Shown here: piece after piece, positions 52,090 through 59,879 of the stretch
How the letters are laid out: the number at the start of each line of letters is the position of its first letter
How positions within the stretch are numbered: position 1 is the stretch's first letter
Assembly: GCA_947383005.1 (NCBI GenBank)
Contig: CANDBT010000029.1
Span: 1-60,052, forward strand
DNA length: 60,052 bases
From: an uncultured bacterium
Lineage (GTDB): Bacteria > Bacillota > Clostridia > Lachnospirales > Lachnospiraceae
Direction of reading: 5' to 3'
Notes under the pieces: generated by a model
The model's database searches: none
The model's input: the letters and a program-made list of their open reading frames with translations, nothing else
Told to the model about the DNA's origin: nothing
Made by a program: the position numbers and the translations under genes

Positions 52090-53427
52090 ATGTTTTGTAT
52101 AAATTGCGGAAAGCAATTGGATGAGGGATCGAAATTCTGCATTTATTGCGGGGCGACTCAAGAGGATGCTGACGGCGGTTCTGTTCCAGGCGTAGCGGGG
52201 GCAGCGGCTCCGGCGGCAAATATGAATGCGAATAGTTATGGGGCAGGAAGCCCGTCTGTCATGCAATCGGAGGAAAAGCCGACAAAAGCCGGGCTGATTC
52301 TGCTTATCTCTGCGATGGTATCTGGTTTCCTGGCTATAGGGACGATATTTTTCCCTTGGATTGCCGTAGAAAGTGCCGAGATTTGGGGAAATGTGATTTC
52401 GGCAGAATGCCGTTTGTGGGATTTGATAACTTTGATGTTGGAACTACAGTCTGCCAGCGGCGAAGACGGGATGATCCTGCTGGTGATCATTGTCTCTATT
52501 CCTCTTGTGCTGCTGGGGATTGGGGCTTTGCTCTGGCTGGCCGGAGGGATATTCTGGCTGATCACGAAGACAGCAAGAAAAGCATGGCTGTGGCTTGTCG
52601 GCTCGTCGTTATGTTTGTTTTTATCCGATGTAGTTTTTTTGATCATGGTTTTTGCCACAAGGGCATATATTGATTATGCCGTAGACCAGGCGGCAAAAGA
52701 AACTTTTGGTATTTCTTTTAAAAATTTTGTAAAAGCAAGCGATTTTTTGGAGCTGAAGCCTGCTTTTTGGCCATGGGTTATGCTGGTTCTGGCTGTAGCC
52801 ATGTTGATTTTACTCATTTGTGCGAAGAGAGGGCTGGGGAAAAAGATTCGGAACGCCGGTTATCATTCTTCGGTGCCGGTAGAGCCGATGCCATCAGGGG
52901 CAGGGGGGCCGGAATTCGGTGCGGCTGGCCCGGAGGCAGGATATCCGCATACACAGCCCGAGTATATGCCTACGGCATCGGCTATGCAGCAGCCTTTGGA
53001 ACCGATTAATCCTACGGATGCCACTTATCCTTCTTTTAATGATGACGATGATGAAACCAGGAGACTGGGAGAGAATGGGATAATGCCGCTTGGCGGCGAA
53101 GCTACAGCTCCTGCCGGTTTGGTTATTTTCCAGGACAAAAGGGATTCTTCCCAACTTTACGGCTGCAGCTTAGAAGGCACAGTAATTATAGGAAGGGATC
53201 CTGAAGGGTGCAATGTGATTATCAGCAGTGATAAATCGATATCCCGGAAGCACTGTCGGTTATTTAAAAGCAATAATGTGTGCTATGTGGAGGATTTGAA
53301 TTCCTTTAACCACACTTATGTAAATGATGTGATGATCAGTTCCCCCACACCACTGCAGCAGGGGGATATATTGAAGTTGGGCACGGTGGAGCTTATGGTG
53401 GTTGAGTGTGATATGAACAAAAACTGA
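52090..53427 (+). CDS. Zinc-ribbon, four-TM, FHA-domain membrane protein
   Basis: 445 residues. An N-terminal zinc ribbon (CINCGKQLDEGSKFCIYCG) is followed by four hydrophobic helices (about 70-95, 130-160, 165-190, 225-247). A cytoplasmic linker has an acidic Thr site (DDDDETRRLG, about 320-330). The C-terminal FHA domain (about 365-440: VIIGRDPEGCNVII, KSISRKHCRL, LNSFNHTYVND) ends the protein. The acidic Thr before an FHA again recalls a phospho-switch. GGAAGGTAGCTGT precedes ATG 52090. Probably the last FHA member of the locus. Confidence 0.83.
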   Translation: MFCINCGKQLDEGSKFCIYCGATQEDADGGSVPGVAGAAAPAANMNANSYGAGSPSVMQSEEKPTKAGLILLISAMVSGFLAIGTIFFPWIAVESAEIWGNVISAECRLWDLITLMLELQSASGEDGMILLVIIVSIPLVLLGIGALLWLAGGIFWLITKTARKAWLWLVGSSLCLFLSDVVFLIMVFATRAYIDYAVDQAAKETFGISFKNFVKASDFLELKPAFWPWVMLVLAVAMLILLICAKRGLGKKIRNAGYHSSVPVEPMPSGAGGPEFGAAGPEAGYPHTQPEYMPTASAMQQPLEPINPTDATYPSFNDDDDETRRLGENGIMPLGGEATAPAGLVIFQDKRDSSQLYGCSLEGTVIIGRDPEGCNVIISSDKSISRKHCRLFKSNNVCYVEDLNSFNHTYVNDVMISSPTPLQQGDILKLGTVELMVVECDMNKN

Positions 53428-53439
53428 CATAAATCTAGT

Positions 53440-53494
53440 CGATGCTTCTTGTCCGGCATAGGCGGGCAAGAAGATGCCCCGTCTGGACGGTTAC
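53440..53494 (+). repeat. GTTCA-family repeat, 5'-truncated copy
   Basis: Contains CGATGCTTCTTGTCCG...CGGGCAAGAAG and the closing arm GTCTGGACGGTTAC, but the opening GTAAC arm and variable hairpin are missing. Same orientation as 24551 and 55473. Confidence 0.6.
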
Positions 53495-53539
53495 AGTATC
53501 GGTGTCCGGTTAATGATTGGATATTGGAGAGAGGATAGA

Positions 53540-54601
53540 ATGAATTTTCGGAGAATATTCAGTTTGGCGATTTTTACGGCTTTGATGACGTTCTTGTTCG
53601 GCAGCATGACAATATTTGCGGATGATGATTTTTGCTATACTGATCGGCAGCTAATGGTGGCAACTCAGATTGCTTATTATGATTTTAACCAGGAGCAGTT
53701 GGATAAACACGGCGGAGCTGCTACGGTGCGGGAGCTGCTTAGCGAAAGCCAAGTGTATCAGAAGCTGGAAAGCGGCTGGTACAGCGCCGAGTCTGATTTG
53801 GAGAAGCGGATAGCCCAGAGAAATCTGGAGCTGTACGAGGAGATATCAAAGGCAGATTCTGTCTATGGCGGCTGGAAAGTAGTAGCCATAAAAAACGAGA
53901 ACGAAGAGCATGGTTTTTATGGCGTTTTGTTGGAAACCGATCCTGAGCACGCGATTGCTGCATTTCGCGGTTCGGAATCCACCGACGAAAATCAAATTAT
54001 TAAAGATTGGATTAATGCGGATTTCGGTCTTTTGATGGATGAGGATACAATGCAGCAAAAGATAGCGGCACAATTTATGGAAGAAATCAATCAAAAGTTT
54101 TCCTATGCCTGGTATGCCGTGGCAGGACATTCTCTCGGCGGCAATCTGGCAGAACATGCGGCAATAGCCGCGCCGGATGAGATGCGGGGGAAGTTGGTTC
54201 AGGCATATAATTTCGATGGTCCCGGTTATTCGAAAGAATATTTAGGCCGTAATCAGACATTGATCAGCAAAGTGGTTTACCCGATTGTCCATTATCGATG
54301 GTCCTTGGTAGGGGCTTTGCTGACGCAGCCAGATTGTGTACAGACGCGGATTGTCAAAGTTACGGATGAAATTAACAAAGCAACGACGGCCGATGCCAAT
54401 TATATGAGGCATGCCACAACGTTTATTGCTTTTGACGGGGATCAGGTGCAGGACGGAGAAGAAGATTTAGTCTCCTTGGCCATGGGCGAGTGGTCACGCC
54501 AGGCGGATGAACGGGTGATTGAGCTGCGCCGGGAGCAGGAGAGCAAGGGGCCGGCTATGAATCCGATGAAAAAGGCAGGCACAAATATACTTTTTGAATA
54601 A
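53540..54601 (+). CDS. Secreted lipase-like alpha/beta hydrolase
   Basis: 353 residues with a signal peptide (MNFRRIFSLAIF to about SMTIFAD). The nucleophile elbow AVAGHSLGGNLAEHAA (GxSxG) and the upstream AFRGSESTDENQIIKDWI place it in the lipase-3/Mbeg1-like (DUF2974) group. A catalytic Asp and His are expected later but cannot be assigned with certainty. GAGAGAGGATAG precedes ATG 53540; the frame is open from 53474, through a repeat. It follows the type VII locus in the same direction but is Sec-type by its signal peptide. A terminator follows. Confidence 0.75.
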   Translation: MNFRRIFSLAIFTALMTFLFGSMTIFADDDFCYTDRQLMVATQIAYYDFNQEQLDKHGGAATVRELLSESQVYQKLESGWYSAESDLEKRIAQRNLELYEEISKADSVYGGWKVVAIKNENEEHGFYGVLLETDPEHAIAAFRGSESTDENQIIKDWINADFGLLMDEDTMQQKIAAQFMEEINQKFSYAWYAVAGHSLGGNLAEHAAIAAPDEMRGKLVQAYNFDGPGYSKEYLGRNQTLISKVVYPIVHYRWSLVGALLTQPDCVQTRIVKVTDEINKATTADANYMRHATTFIAFDGDQVQDGEEDLVSLAMGEWSRQADERVIELRREQESKGPAMNPMKKAGTNILFE

Positions 54602-54615
54602 TGGGAACAAGAAAG

Positions 54616-54661
54616 AGGCTGTTGCGGCATAAGGAGATATGTACGGTAACAGCCTTTTTTT
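54616..54661 (+). terminator. Rho-independent terminator after the lipase-like gene
   Basis: AGGCTGTT/AACAGCCT stem with a 24-base loop and a run of seven T, 15 bases after the stop codon. Confidence 0.75.
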
Positions 54662-54679
54662 GAGGAATTTAAAAGAATG

Positions 54680-55333
54680 TTAAAGAATTTTTGTGCGGAT
54701 TTCATCGGGATGGTCGATTATGTACTGGGGATGAAAAGATTCCAGTTCTTCTCTTTCCCGAAATCCCCAGGTTACGCCTACCGTGACCAGGCCCGCTCCC
54801 AGGCCGGTTTTCATGTCGGTATTGGTATCCCCAAAATACAAGCATTCTTCCGCTTTGACATCCAATGCCTTTAAGATCATGAAGACCCCGGTCGGATCGG
54901 GTTTTTTGGGAATCCCTGGCCGTTCTCCGGCAATATAGTCGAAGTATCCTTTCCCGAAAATGGTTTCAATGTTTTCCAGGGTGCGGGCATGGGGTTTGTT
55001 GGATAAAACGGCGATTTTGATTTTCTGGGACTTTAGATAGTCCAGTATTTTGGGGATTCCCTCATAGGGAACTACCTGGTACATACAGTGTTTGGCAAAT
55101 AATTCCTGATAAAGAGCCAGGCTTTTATCATAGTGGACCATTGCCGCGTCACCACTAAAGCGCAGCGCCCGCTCAATCTGCTTTTTATATCCGTCCCCTA
55201 CGAATTGCTTCATATGGGTTTCATCTATCTGGCGGCAGCCGGATTGGGCGAGAACCAGATTAGTGGTGTAAGTTAAAGCGTTTAGTGTATTTAGTAAGGT
55301 TCCATCTAAATCAAAGATACAACATCGAATCAT
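54680..55333 (-). CDS. HAD-superfamily phosphatase (phosphoglycolate phosphatase-like)
   Basis: 217 residues, cytoplasmic. HAD motifs in order: I CIFDLDGTLLNT, II AVLSNKPH, III IPKKPDPTG, IV LYFGDTNTDMKTG. A helical cap lies between I and II, as in Gph/PGMB-type enzymes. Substrate probably a small phosphoester; not determined. GGAGGG before the ATG at 55333 (minus strand) is preferred to the longer frame from 55384. Confidence 0.88.
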   Translation of the reverse strand: MIRCCIFDLDGTLLNTLNALTYTTNLVLAQSGCRQIDETHMKQFVGDGYKKQIERALRFSGDAAMVHYDKSLALYQELFAKHCMYQVVPYEGIPKILDYLKSQKIKIAVLSNKPHARTLENIETIFGKGYFDYIAGERPGIPKKPDPTGVFMILKALDVKAEECLYFGDTNTDMKTGLGAGLVTVGVTWGFREREELESFHPQYIIDHPDEIRTKIL

Positions 55334-55472
55334 AATTCCCTCCATTTTTGCCGAGATCTGCTTTGATTTTGTAACCGTATCCACCCATAGCGAATCAGCA
55401 GGGGAATGGCTATATTGCGAACAGTAATATTTTACTCCAGTATTCTGCGGAAAGCAAGGAAATAATTTGTGT

Positions 55473-55623
55473 GTTACCGTTCACAGGGCGGGGAAAACCG
55501 GATGAAAACAGGCGTCAAGCTTGCTTGTATAACTGTTTTCATCCGGTTTTCTCCATCGAGCGAACGCCCGATGCTTCTTGTTCGGTGCAGCCGGATAAGA
55601 AGATGCGCCCTGTGAATAATAAC
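55473..55623 (+). repeat. GTTCA-family repeat, full copy with unrelated variable stem
   Basis: Outer arms GTTACCGTTCACAGGGCG (55473-55490) and CGCCCTGTGAATAATAAC (55606-55623). A perfect 19-bp variable hairpin (55493-55511 with 55533-55551) is capped by GCGTCAAGCTTGCTTGTA. CATCG/CGATG (55554-55573) and the CTTCTTG hairpin (55574-55602) follow. Same architecture and cap as 24551-24743 with a different stem. A further palindrome with GTTCACAGG lies at 55653-55689. No gene in 55334-55846. Confidence 0.75.
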
Positions 55624-55737
55624 ATTTGTATAGTGTATTTGCTCCTTCGTGGGGTGCTGCTGTTCACAGGTACCCTGTAAACAGCAACCGTGGGATATCC
55701 GCAGCCACATGAATCCATATAGTTCCTCACTTGGTAG

Positions 55738-55766
55738 TTTAAAATACTGAAAATATATGGTATAAT
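55738..55766 (+). promoter_or_regulatory. Possible promoter of nfo
   Basis: TTTAAA at 55738-55743, 17 bases, then TATAAT at 55761-55766 preceded by TGG, an extended -10. The -10 lies inside the left arm of the next hairpin. Confidence 0.45.
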
Positions 55767-55795
55767 GCCGTCAGGCATTATACCAGCGTCAGTTC
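55758..55795 (+). repeat. TGGTATAAT hairpin repeat, copy 1
   Basis: TGGTATAATGCC/GGCATTATACCA (12 bp, GTCA loop) followed by GCGTCAGTTCGGCG. Related to the units at 59880 and 59998, where the inner stem bases are CTC/GAG instead of GCC/GGC. Confidence 0.6.
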
Positions 55796-55846
55796 GGCGC
55801 CGTGCAAATAAAAAATGAACAAGGAAATGCAGGAAAGGAAAAAATT

Positions 55847-56689
55847 ATGCTGACTATAGGATGTCATCTTTCTTCTTCCAAAGGTTATCTTGCCATGGGG
55901 AAGGAAGCGCGGAAAATCAATGCCAATACGTTTCAGTTTTTTACCAGAAATCCGAGAGGAGGGAGTGTTAAAGCTCTCGATTTGAAGGATGTGGAAGAGT
56001 ACTTGTCGTATGCCCGGGAACAGGGAATTCGGCAAATCCTTGCACATGCCCCATATACCCTCAATGCCTGCTCGGCGGATGAAGGGCTGCGGGCTTTTGC
56101 GAAAAATACGATGGCGGATGATTTGCTGAGGCTGGAACATATCCCGGGAAGCTGTTATAATTTCCATCCGGGGAGCCATGTCAAGCAAGGAGCGGAGGCA
56201 GGAATCAGCCTGATAGCTGATGCGCTGAACGAGATTTTGAAACCGGAACAGCATACTACGGTATTGCTGGAGACGATGGCAGGAAAAGGAAGTGAGGTGG
56301 GACGCACATTTGAGGAATTGAGGGAGATATTAGACCGAGTTACGTTGTCCGATCATATGGGAGTATGCCTCGATACCTGCCATGTTTGGGATGGCGGTTA
56401 TGATATCGTGAATCATTTGGATGATGTAGTTAAGGAGTTCGATCAGGTGATTGGCTTGGGGCGGCTGAAAGCGATTCACCTTAATGACAGCAAAAATCCA
56501 TTAGGCGCCCATAAAGACCGCCACGAAAAGATTGGGCAGGGCTATATTGGTAAAGAGGCACTGATTCGGGTCATTAATCATCCGATGTTGAAAGACCTGC
56601 CATTCTATCTGGAAACGCCTAATGAACTGGATGGATATAAAGCGGAGATTGCTTTATTGAGAGAAAATTATAGGGAAAACGGGAGGTAA
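55847..56689 (+). CDS. nfo: Endonuclease IV (AP endonuclease)
   Basis: Base-excision repair enzyme that cuts 5' of abasic sites; TIM barrel with three Zn ions, 280 residues, the standard length. Zinc-site motifs: [54 protein letters not shown] and [15 protein letters not shown] before ATG 55847 selects this start over GTG 55802, which lies in a repeat. The LUD gene follows five bases later, so they are co-transcribed. Confidence 0.94.
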   Translation: MLTIGCHLSSSKGYLAMGKEARKINANTFQFFTRNPRGGSVKALDLKDVEEYLSYAREQGIRQILAHAPYTLNACSADEGLRAFAKNTMADDLLRLEHIPGSCYNFHPGSHVKQGAEAGISLIADALNEILKPEQHTTVLLETMAGKGSEVGRTFEELREILDRVTLSDHMGVCLDTCHVWDGGYDIVNHLDDVVKEFDQVIGLGRLKAIHLNDSKNPLGAHKDRHEKIGQGYIGKEALIRVINHPMLKDLPFYLETPNELDGYKAEIALLRENYRENGR

Positions 56690-56693
56690 GGTT

Positions 56694-57338
56694 ATGAGCG
56701 AGAGAATAAAGCCGAAGGAAAAGCGTTATGATAAGTTGGGGCCGAAAGTGGCAGAAGCGTTAAAACGCCGTCATTTTGACGCTTATTATTGTCCCACAGG
56801 AGAAGAAGCTGCCCAAAAGGTATTGTCCCTGATTCCTGAAGGGGATGTGGTAGCCTGGGGAGGTTCGGAAACCTTGTCTGTCTTGGGGATTATCGATAAG
56901 GTCAAAAAAGCGTATACGGTAATTGACCGCGAAGAGGCTTCCACGCCGGAGGAAAGGGTGCAAAAAATGCGGCAGGCTCTTCTTGCCGACACTTTTCTTA
57001 TGAGCAGTAATGCGATCAGTGAGGATGGCCAGTTATTTAATATCGATGGCAACGGAAACCGGGTGGCAGCTTTGGTATACGGTCCTAAAAGCGTGATTGT
57101 AGTGGCTGGTATGAATAAAGTCACAAAAACAGCCGAGGAAGCCCGGGATCGGGCCCGTCATCTGGCAGCCCCGCTCAATGCCCAACGGTTTCAGCTTGAT
57201 ACGCCCTGCAGCATCAATGGCTCTTGTGCAGATTGCCTGAGCCAATCCAGTATTTGCGCCTCTATGCTTTGCACAAGAATTTGCCGGCCCGCCGGGAAAA
57301 TAAAAGTGGTTCTGGTAGGGGAAGAACTGGGATTTTAA
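56694..57338 (+). CDS. LUD-domain protein (LutC/YkgG-like)
   Basis: 214 residues. LUD fold signs: VVAWGGSETLSVLGII, DTFLMSSNAISEDGQLFNID, GNRVAALVYGPKSVIVVAGMNKVTK. A C-terminal Cys-rich part (CSINGSCADCLSQSSICASM) is common in clostridial members and may hold a metal. LutC relatives work in lactate oxidation, but without LutA/LutB here the role is unknown. GGGAGG precedes ATG 56694. Confidence 0.85.
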   Translation: MSERIKPKEKRYDKLGPKVAEALKRRHFDAYYCPTGEEAAQKVLSLIPEGDVVAWGGSETLSVLGIIDKVKKAYTVIDREEASTPEERVQKMRQALLADTFLMSSNAISEDGQLFNIDGNGNRVAALVYGPKSVIVVAGMNKVTKTAEEARDRARHLAAPLNAQRFQLDTPCSINGSCADCLSQSSICASMLCTRICRPAGKIKVVLVGEELGF

Positions 57339-57347
57339 CGATAAATA

Positions 57348-57396
57348 TACCCTCAGAATAATCGCTCAGGCAGGCTGAACGGTTATTTTGAGGGTA
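57348..57396. other. 22-bp stem-loop after the LUD gene
   Basis: 57348-57369 pairs with 57375-57396 with few mismatches (ends TACCCTCA/TGAGGGTA) and a five-base loop. No T-tract follows on either strand. It could end the nfo-LUD transcript by a non-classical route or protect its 3' end. Confidence 0.55.
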
Positions 57397-57421
57397 CAAA
57401 ACGGTACAAGGCGATTCCGAG

Positions 57422-57482
57422 GCAACCGTTCAGGGAGTGTCCGGACGGCTGCGATCCGGGCAGTCTGCCCGGACGGTTCACA
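57422..57482. repeat. GTTCA-family related palindromic cluster
   Basis: Begins GCAACCGTTCAGGG and contains TCCGGACGG, then CCGGGCAGTCTGCCCGG and GACGGTTCAC. It carries GTTCA arms but a scrambled interior compared with the full copies. Confidence 0.45.
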
Positions 57483-57491
57483 AATCTGATG

Positions 57492-57917
57492 TCAGGATAA
57501 ATATCCCAGGTAAATCAATACGTTTTTCACTCCCCAATTCCCGAAAATTAAGAGAATTGCCAGGTAAAAATATATCGGCCTGAGCCACAGCATAAACGAA
57601 GGCGGACAATGAAACAAGTAGACTGCTGTGCAGGTTGATAAAAAAAGGAACATCATAATGGCGGCGTAAACGACAAAAGGATGATAGCAAAAGCTGATGA
57701 ATGGATGGCCGTGGAGCAAAGCCAGAACTGCCCGGGTGCCTCCGCATCCTGGGCAATAATAGCCGGTGTTATGGTAGAAGGTACAGCCGGGAAGGTTCTC
57801 CCATGGTTTAATACCGCTGAAATGGATAAATAAAAGGACGGATAATCCTATGCCAGCGGTAATTAATGCAGCGATATAGATTGCCTTTTGCGTTTCATTA
57901 GGAAAAGTTTCAAACAT
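57492..57917 (-). CDS. DUF2752 membrane protein
   Basis: 141 residues with three to four hydrophobic segments. The family motif YYCPGCGGTRAVLALLHG is present (about residues 53-70). Function unknown in general. It overlaps the stop of the upstream TM2 gene by one base, so the two are co-translated; they are frequent neighbours in Clostridia. Confidence 0.85.
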   Translation of the reverse strand: MFETFPNETQKAIYIAALITAGIGLSVLLFIHFSGIKPWENLPGCTFYHNTGYYCPGCGGTRAVLALLHGHPFISFCYHPFVVYAAIMMFLFLSTCTAVYLFHCPPSFMLWLRPIYFYLAILLIFGNWGVKNVLIYLGYLS

Positions 57918-58354
57918 CAGTCGCCCAAAGGCCGTCCCTGGCCGTCTTTGTCGATTTTACCAGTCAGGATCAGAATACCTTCTACGAATGCCCAAATTCC
58001 GATACCTGCTGTTACGATACAGGATATTCCTACTGTGCAGCAACCCAGCACAAGGAAAACGACGCTTACAGAGAGCTGGATAATAGCTTTGGTAGTATAG
58101 CCAAGATAAAAATTATGTATGCCAAAGGTGCCAAGGAAGAGAGCCAAGAGGCCGGCAACCAGCTTGGATTTCGGCGGGGTGACTTCCTCCGCCAGCAAAG
58201 GAGTGCCGCAGTTGTTGCAACGGGTGTCTTCCGGTGTGGTCGGCGCGCCGCAGTTGGGGCAGAACTTGCTTCCGTCTCCTTTGTTCGCACCGCAATTTGC
58301 ACAAACATCCGGAGCATTCAGCAAAATCGGGGAACCGCAATTTCTACAATACAT
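57917..58354 (-). CDS. Zinc-ribbon TM2-domain membrane protein
   Basis: 145 residues. Two zinc ribbons (CRNCGSPILLNAPDVCANCG; CPNCGAPTTPEDTRCNNCG) are followed by a TM2 domain (KSKLVAGLLALFLGTFGIHN, FYLGYTTKAI). It is a paralogue of the protein at 51340 without the Pro-rich linker. GGAAAGGAG precedes the ATG at 58354 on the minus strand. Role unknown. Confidence 0.85.
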   Translation of the reverse strand: MYCRNCGSPILLNAPDVCANCGANKGDGSKFCPNCGAPTTPEDTRCNNCGTPLLAEEVTPPKSKLVAGLLALFLGTFGIHNFYLGYTTKAIIQLSVSVVFLVLGCCTVGISCIVTAGIGIWAFVEGILILTGKIDKDGQGRPLGD

Positions 58355-58506
58355 AATAAATCTCCTTTCCGGATTCAAGCACGTCTACACGCACTTCCTG
58401 GAAAAATAATTAAATCTCGTGTGTTGTTTATTTCCGCGGGCAATGAGCCAAGCGGACATGCTTGCATATCCATCTGGCTCACGGGTATAAAAACGGATGT
58501 GTCAAT

Positions 58507-58703
58507 GTTACTGTTCACACCATGACTAATCACTTCGCTGATTAGTCATGAGCCAATATAGTTAAGGGGCAAAAGCATATGCCCCGGTCTGCATTCCGTT
58601 TCAGTCGGTTCTGAATAAGCGCCACTGGCGCTTAGAACCGCCGTAGGCGATTTCAAATGGGCATATGCTGTTACGTTCACAGGGTATCTATGAACAATAA
58701 CGT
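58507..58703 (+). repeat. Composite repeat: GTTCA-family arms enclosing 112-base unit copy 2
   Basis: Outer arm GTTACTGTTCAC (58507-58518) faces TGAACAATAAC (58690-58700). Inside are a perfect 12-bp hairpin CATGACTAATCA/TGATTAGTCATG (58521-58550), GCATATGCCCC facing a later GGGCATATGC, and the 112-base unit (58592-58703) shared with the argC leader at 13986-14097. It lies upstream of the amino-acid-type binding-protein gene. The rest of 58704-58849 shows nothing else. Confidence 0.65.
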
Positions 58704-58849
58704 GTCAATTTATTAGTATAGTATAGAATGTGGTTAAAGTCAACAATTGAAGTCAACAACGGGCATGAAAATTTTGTTTCTCATATGGCATGTTATGTAA
58801 CCGCGGGGGTGAATAGTTGCTGGCAATTTGTATTTTTATACATTTTTAC

Positions 58850-58877
58850 TTGATTAATTAGAAAAAATATGTATAAT
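58850..58877 (+). promoter_or_regulatory. Promoter of the binding-protein gene
   Basis: TTGATT at 58850-58855, 16 bases, TATAAT at 58872-58877. A small palindrome (TTCAC...GTGAA) lies in the leader at about 58910-58938. Confidence 0.6.
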
Positions 58878-58973
58878 GAATTAGGTCAACACAATTCGCG
58901 TATGTAGTTGCATTCACAAAATATCGGTGAACGGCAACCGGCAAAATATTTGTGTATAGAGGAGGAGAATATT

Positions 58974-59840
58974 ATGAAGAAGAAAATTTTTGCGTTGATG
59001 ATGGCAGTATGTATGGCAGCGTCTATGGCTGCTTGCGGCGGCAAAGCTGCAGAAACTACGGCTGCCAGCGGGGAGACAACTACGTCGGGAGCAGAGACGG
59101 CGGCTGACGGCGGCAGCGACAGTAAGGCAGAGACAGAAACTGAAAAAGAGGCAGACGGGAATAAGGAAGCAGGCGGTACTTTGGTTATGGCGACGAATGC
59201 GGAGTTCCCACCATATGAGTATCATGAAGGCGACCAGATTGTAGGTATTGATGTGGAAATCGCCCAGGCGATTGCAGCCGAGATGGGGATGGAGCTGGAA
59301 ATTGAAGATATTGCCTTTGATTCCGTAATTCCGGCGGTTACTTCTGGAAAGGCAGATTTTGGCGCCGCAGGCATGACCGTTACTCCGGAGCGTCAACAGA
59401 ATGTGGATTTTTCTGACACTTATGCTACGGCGGCTCAGGTGATTATCGTGAAAGACGACAGTGATATTGCCGGACCGTCTGATTTGGCAGGAAAGACTAT
59501 CGGCGTACAGTTAGGTACTACCGGTGACCTTTTTGTATCTGATGAGGAAAATGTTGCCGATGCCACAGTAGAGCGTTACAATAAAGGTTTTGAGGCCATC
59601 CAGGCGCTGAGCCAGAATAAGGTTGATGCCGTGGTTATTGATGGCGAGCCGGCCAAAGTGTTTGTTTCTCAAAATGAGGGCATTAAAATTCTGGAAGAGG
59701 CCCTGACAAGCGAAGAATATGCCATCTGCGTGAAGAAAGGCAATACTGAGTTGCTTGACAGTATCAATGCGGCGATTGCCAAGCTTGAGGAATCCGGTGA
59801 ACTTGAGGAAATTATCCTGAAGTATATCCCGGCAGAATAA
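58974..59840 (+). CDS. Amino-acid-type ABC transporter substrate-binding lipoprotein
   Basis: Family 3 solute-binding protein (polar amino acid type), 288 residues. The signal peptide ends in a lipobox (SMAACGG). A Thr/Glu/Ala-rich linker runs to about residue 62. The mature domain has TLVMATNAEFPPYEY, GIDVEIAQAIAAEMG, DFGAAGMTVTPER and LAGKTIGVQLGTTGD. GGAGGAG precedes ATG 58974; the longer frame from 58908 is not supported. Permease and ATPase genes would be expected just beyond the window edge, unless the repeats at 59880 onward mark the end of the unit. Confidence 0.92.
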   Translation: MKKKIFALMMAVCMAASMAACGGKAAETTAASGETTTSGAETAADGGSDSKAETETEKEADGNKEAGGTLVMATNAEFPPYEYHEGDQIVGIDVEIAQAIAAEMGMELEIEDIAFDSVIPAVTSGKADFGAAGMTVTPERQQNVDFSDTYATAAQVIIVKDDSDIAGPSDLAGKTIGVQLGTTGDLFVSDEENVADATVERYNKGFEAIQALSQNKVDAVVIDGEPAKVFVSQNEGIKILEEALTSEEYAICVKKGNTELLDSINAAIAKLEESGELEEIILKYIPAE

Positions 59841-59879
59841 GAGAAATGCCCGCGGGCAGTACGGGTATTCGGGCGGTTA

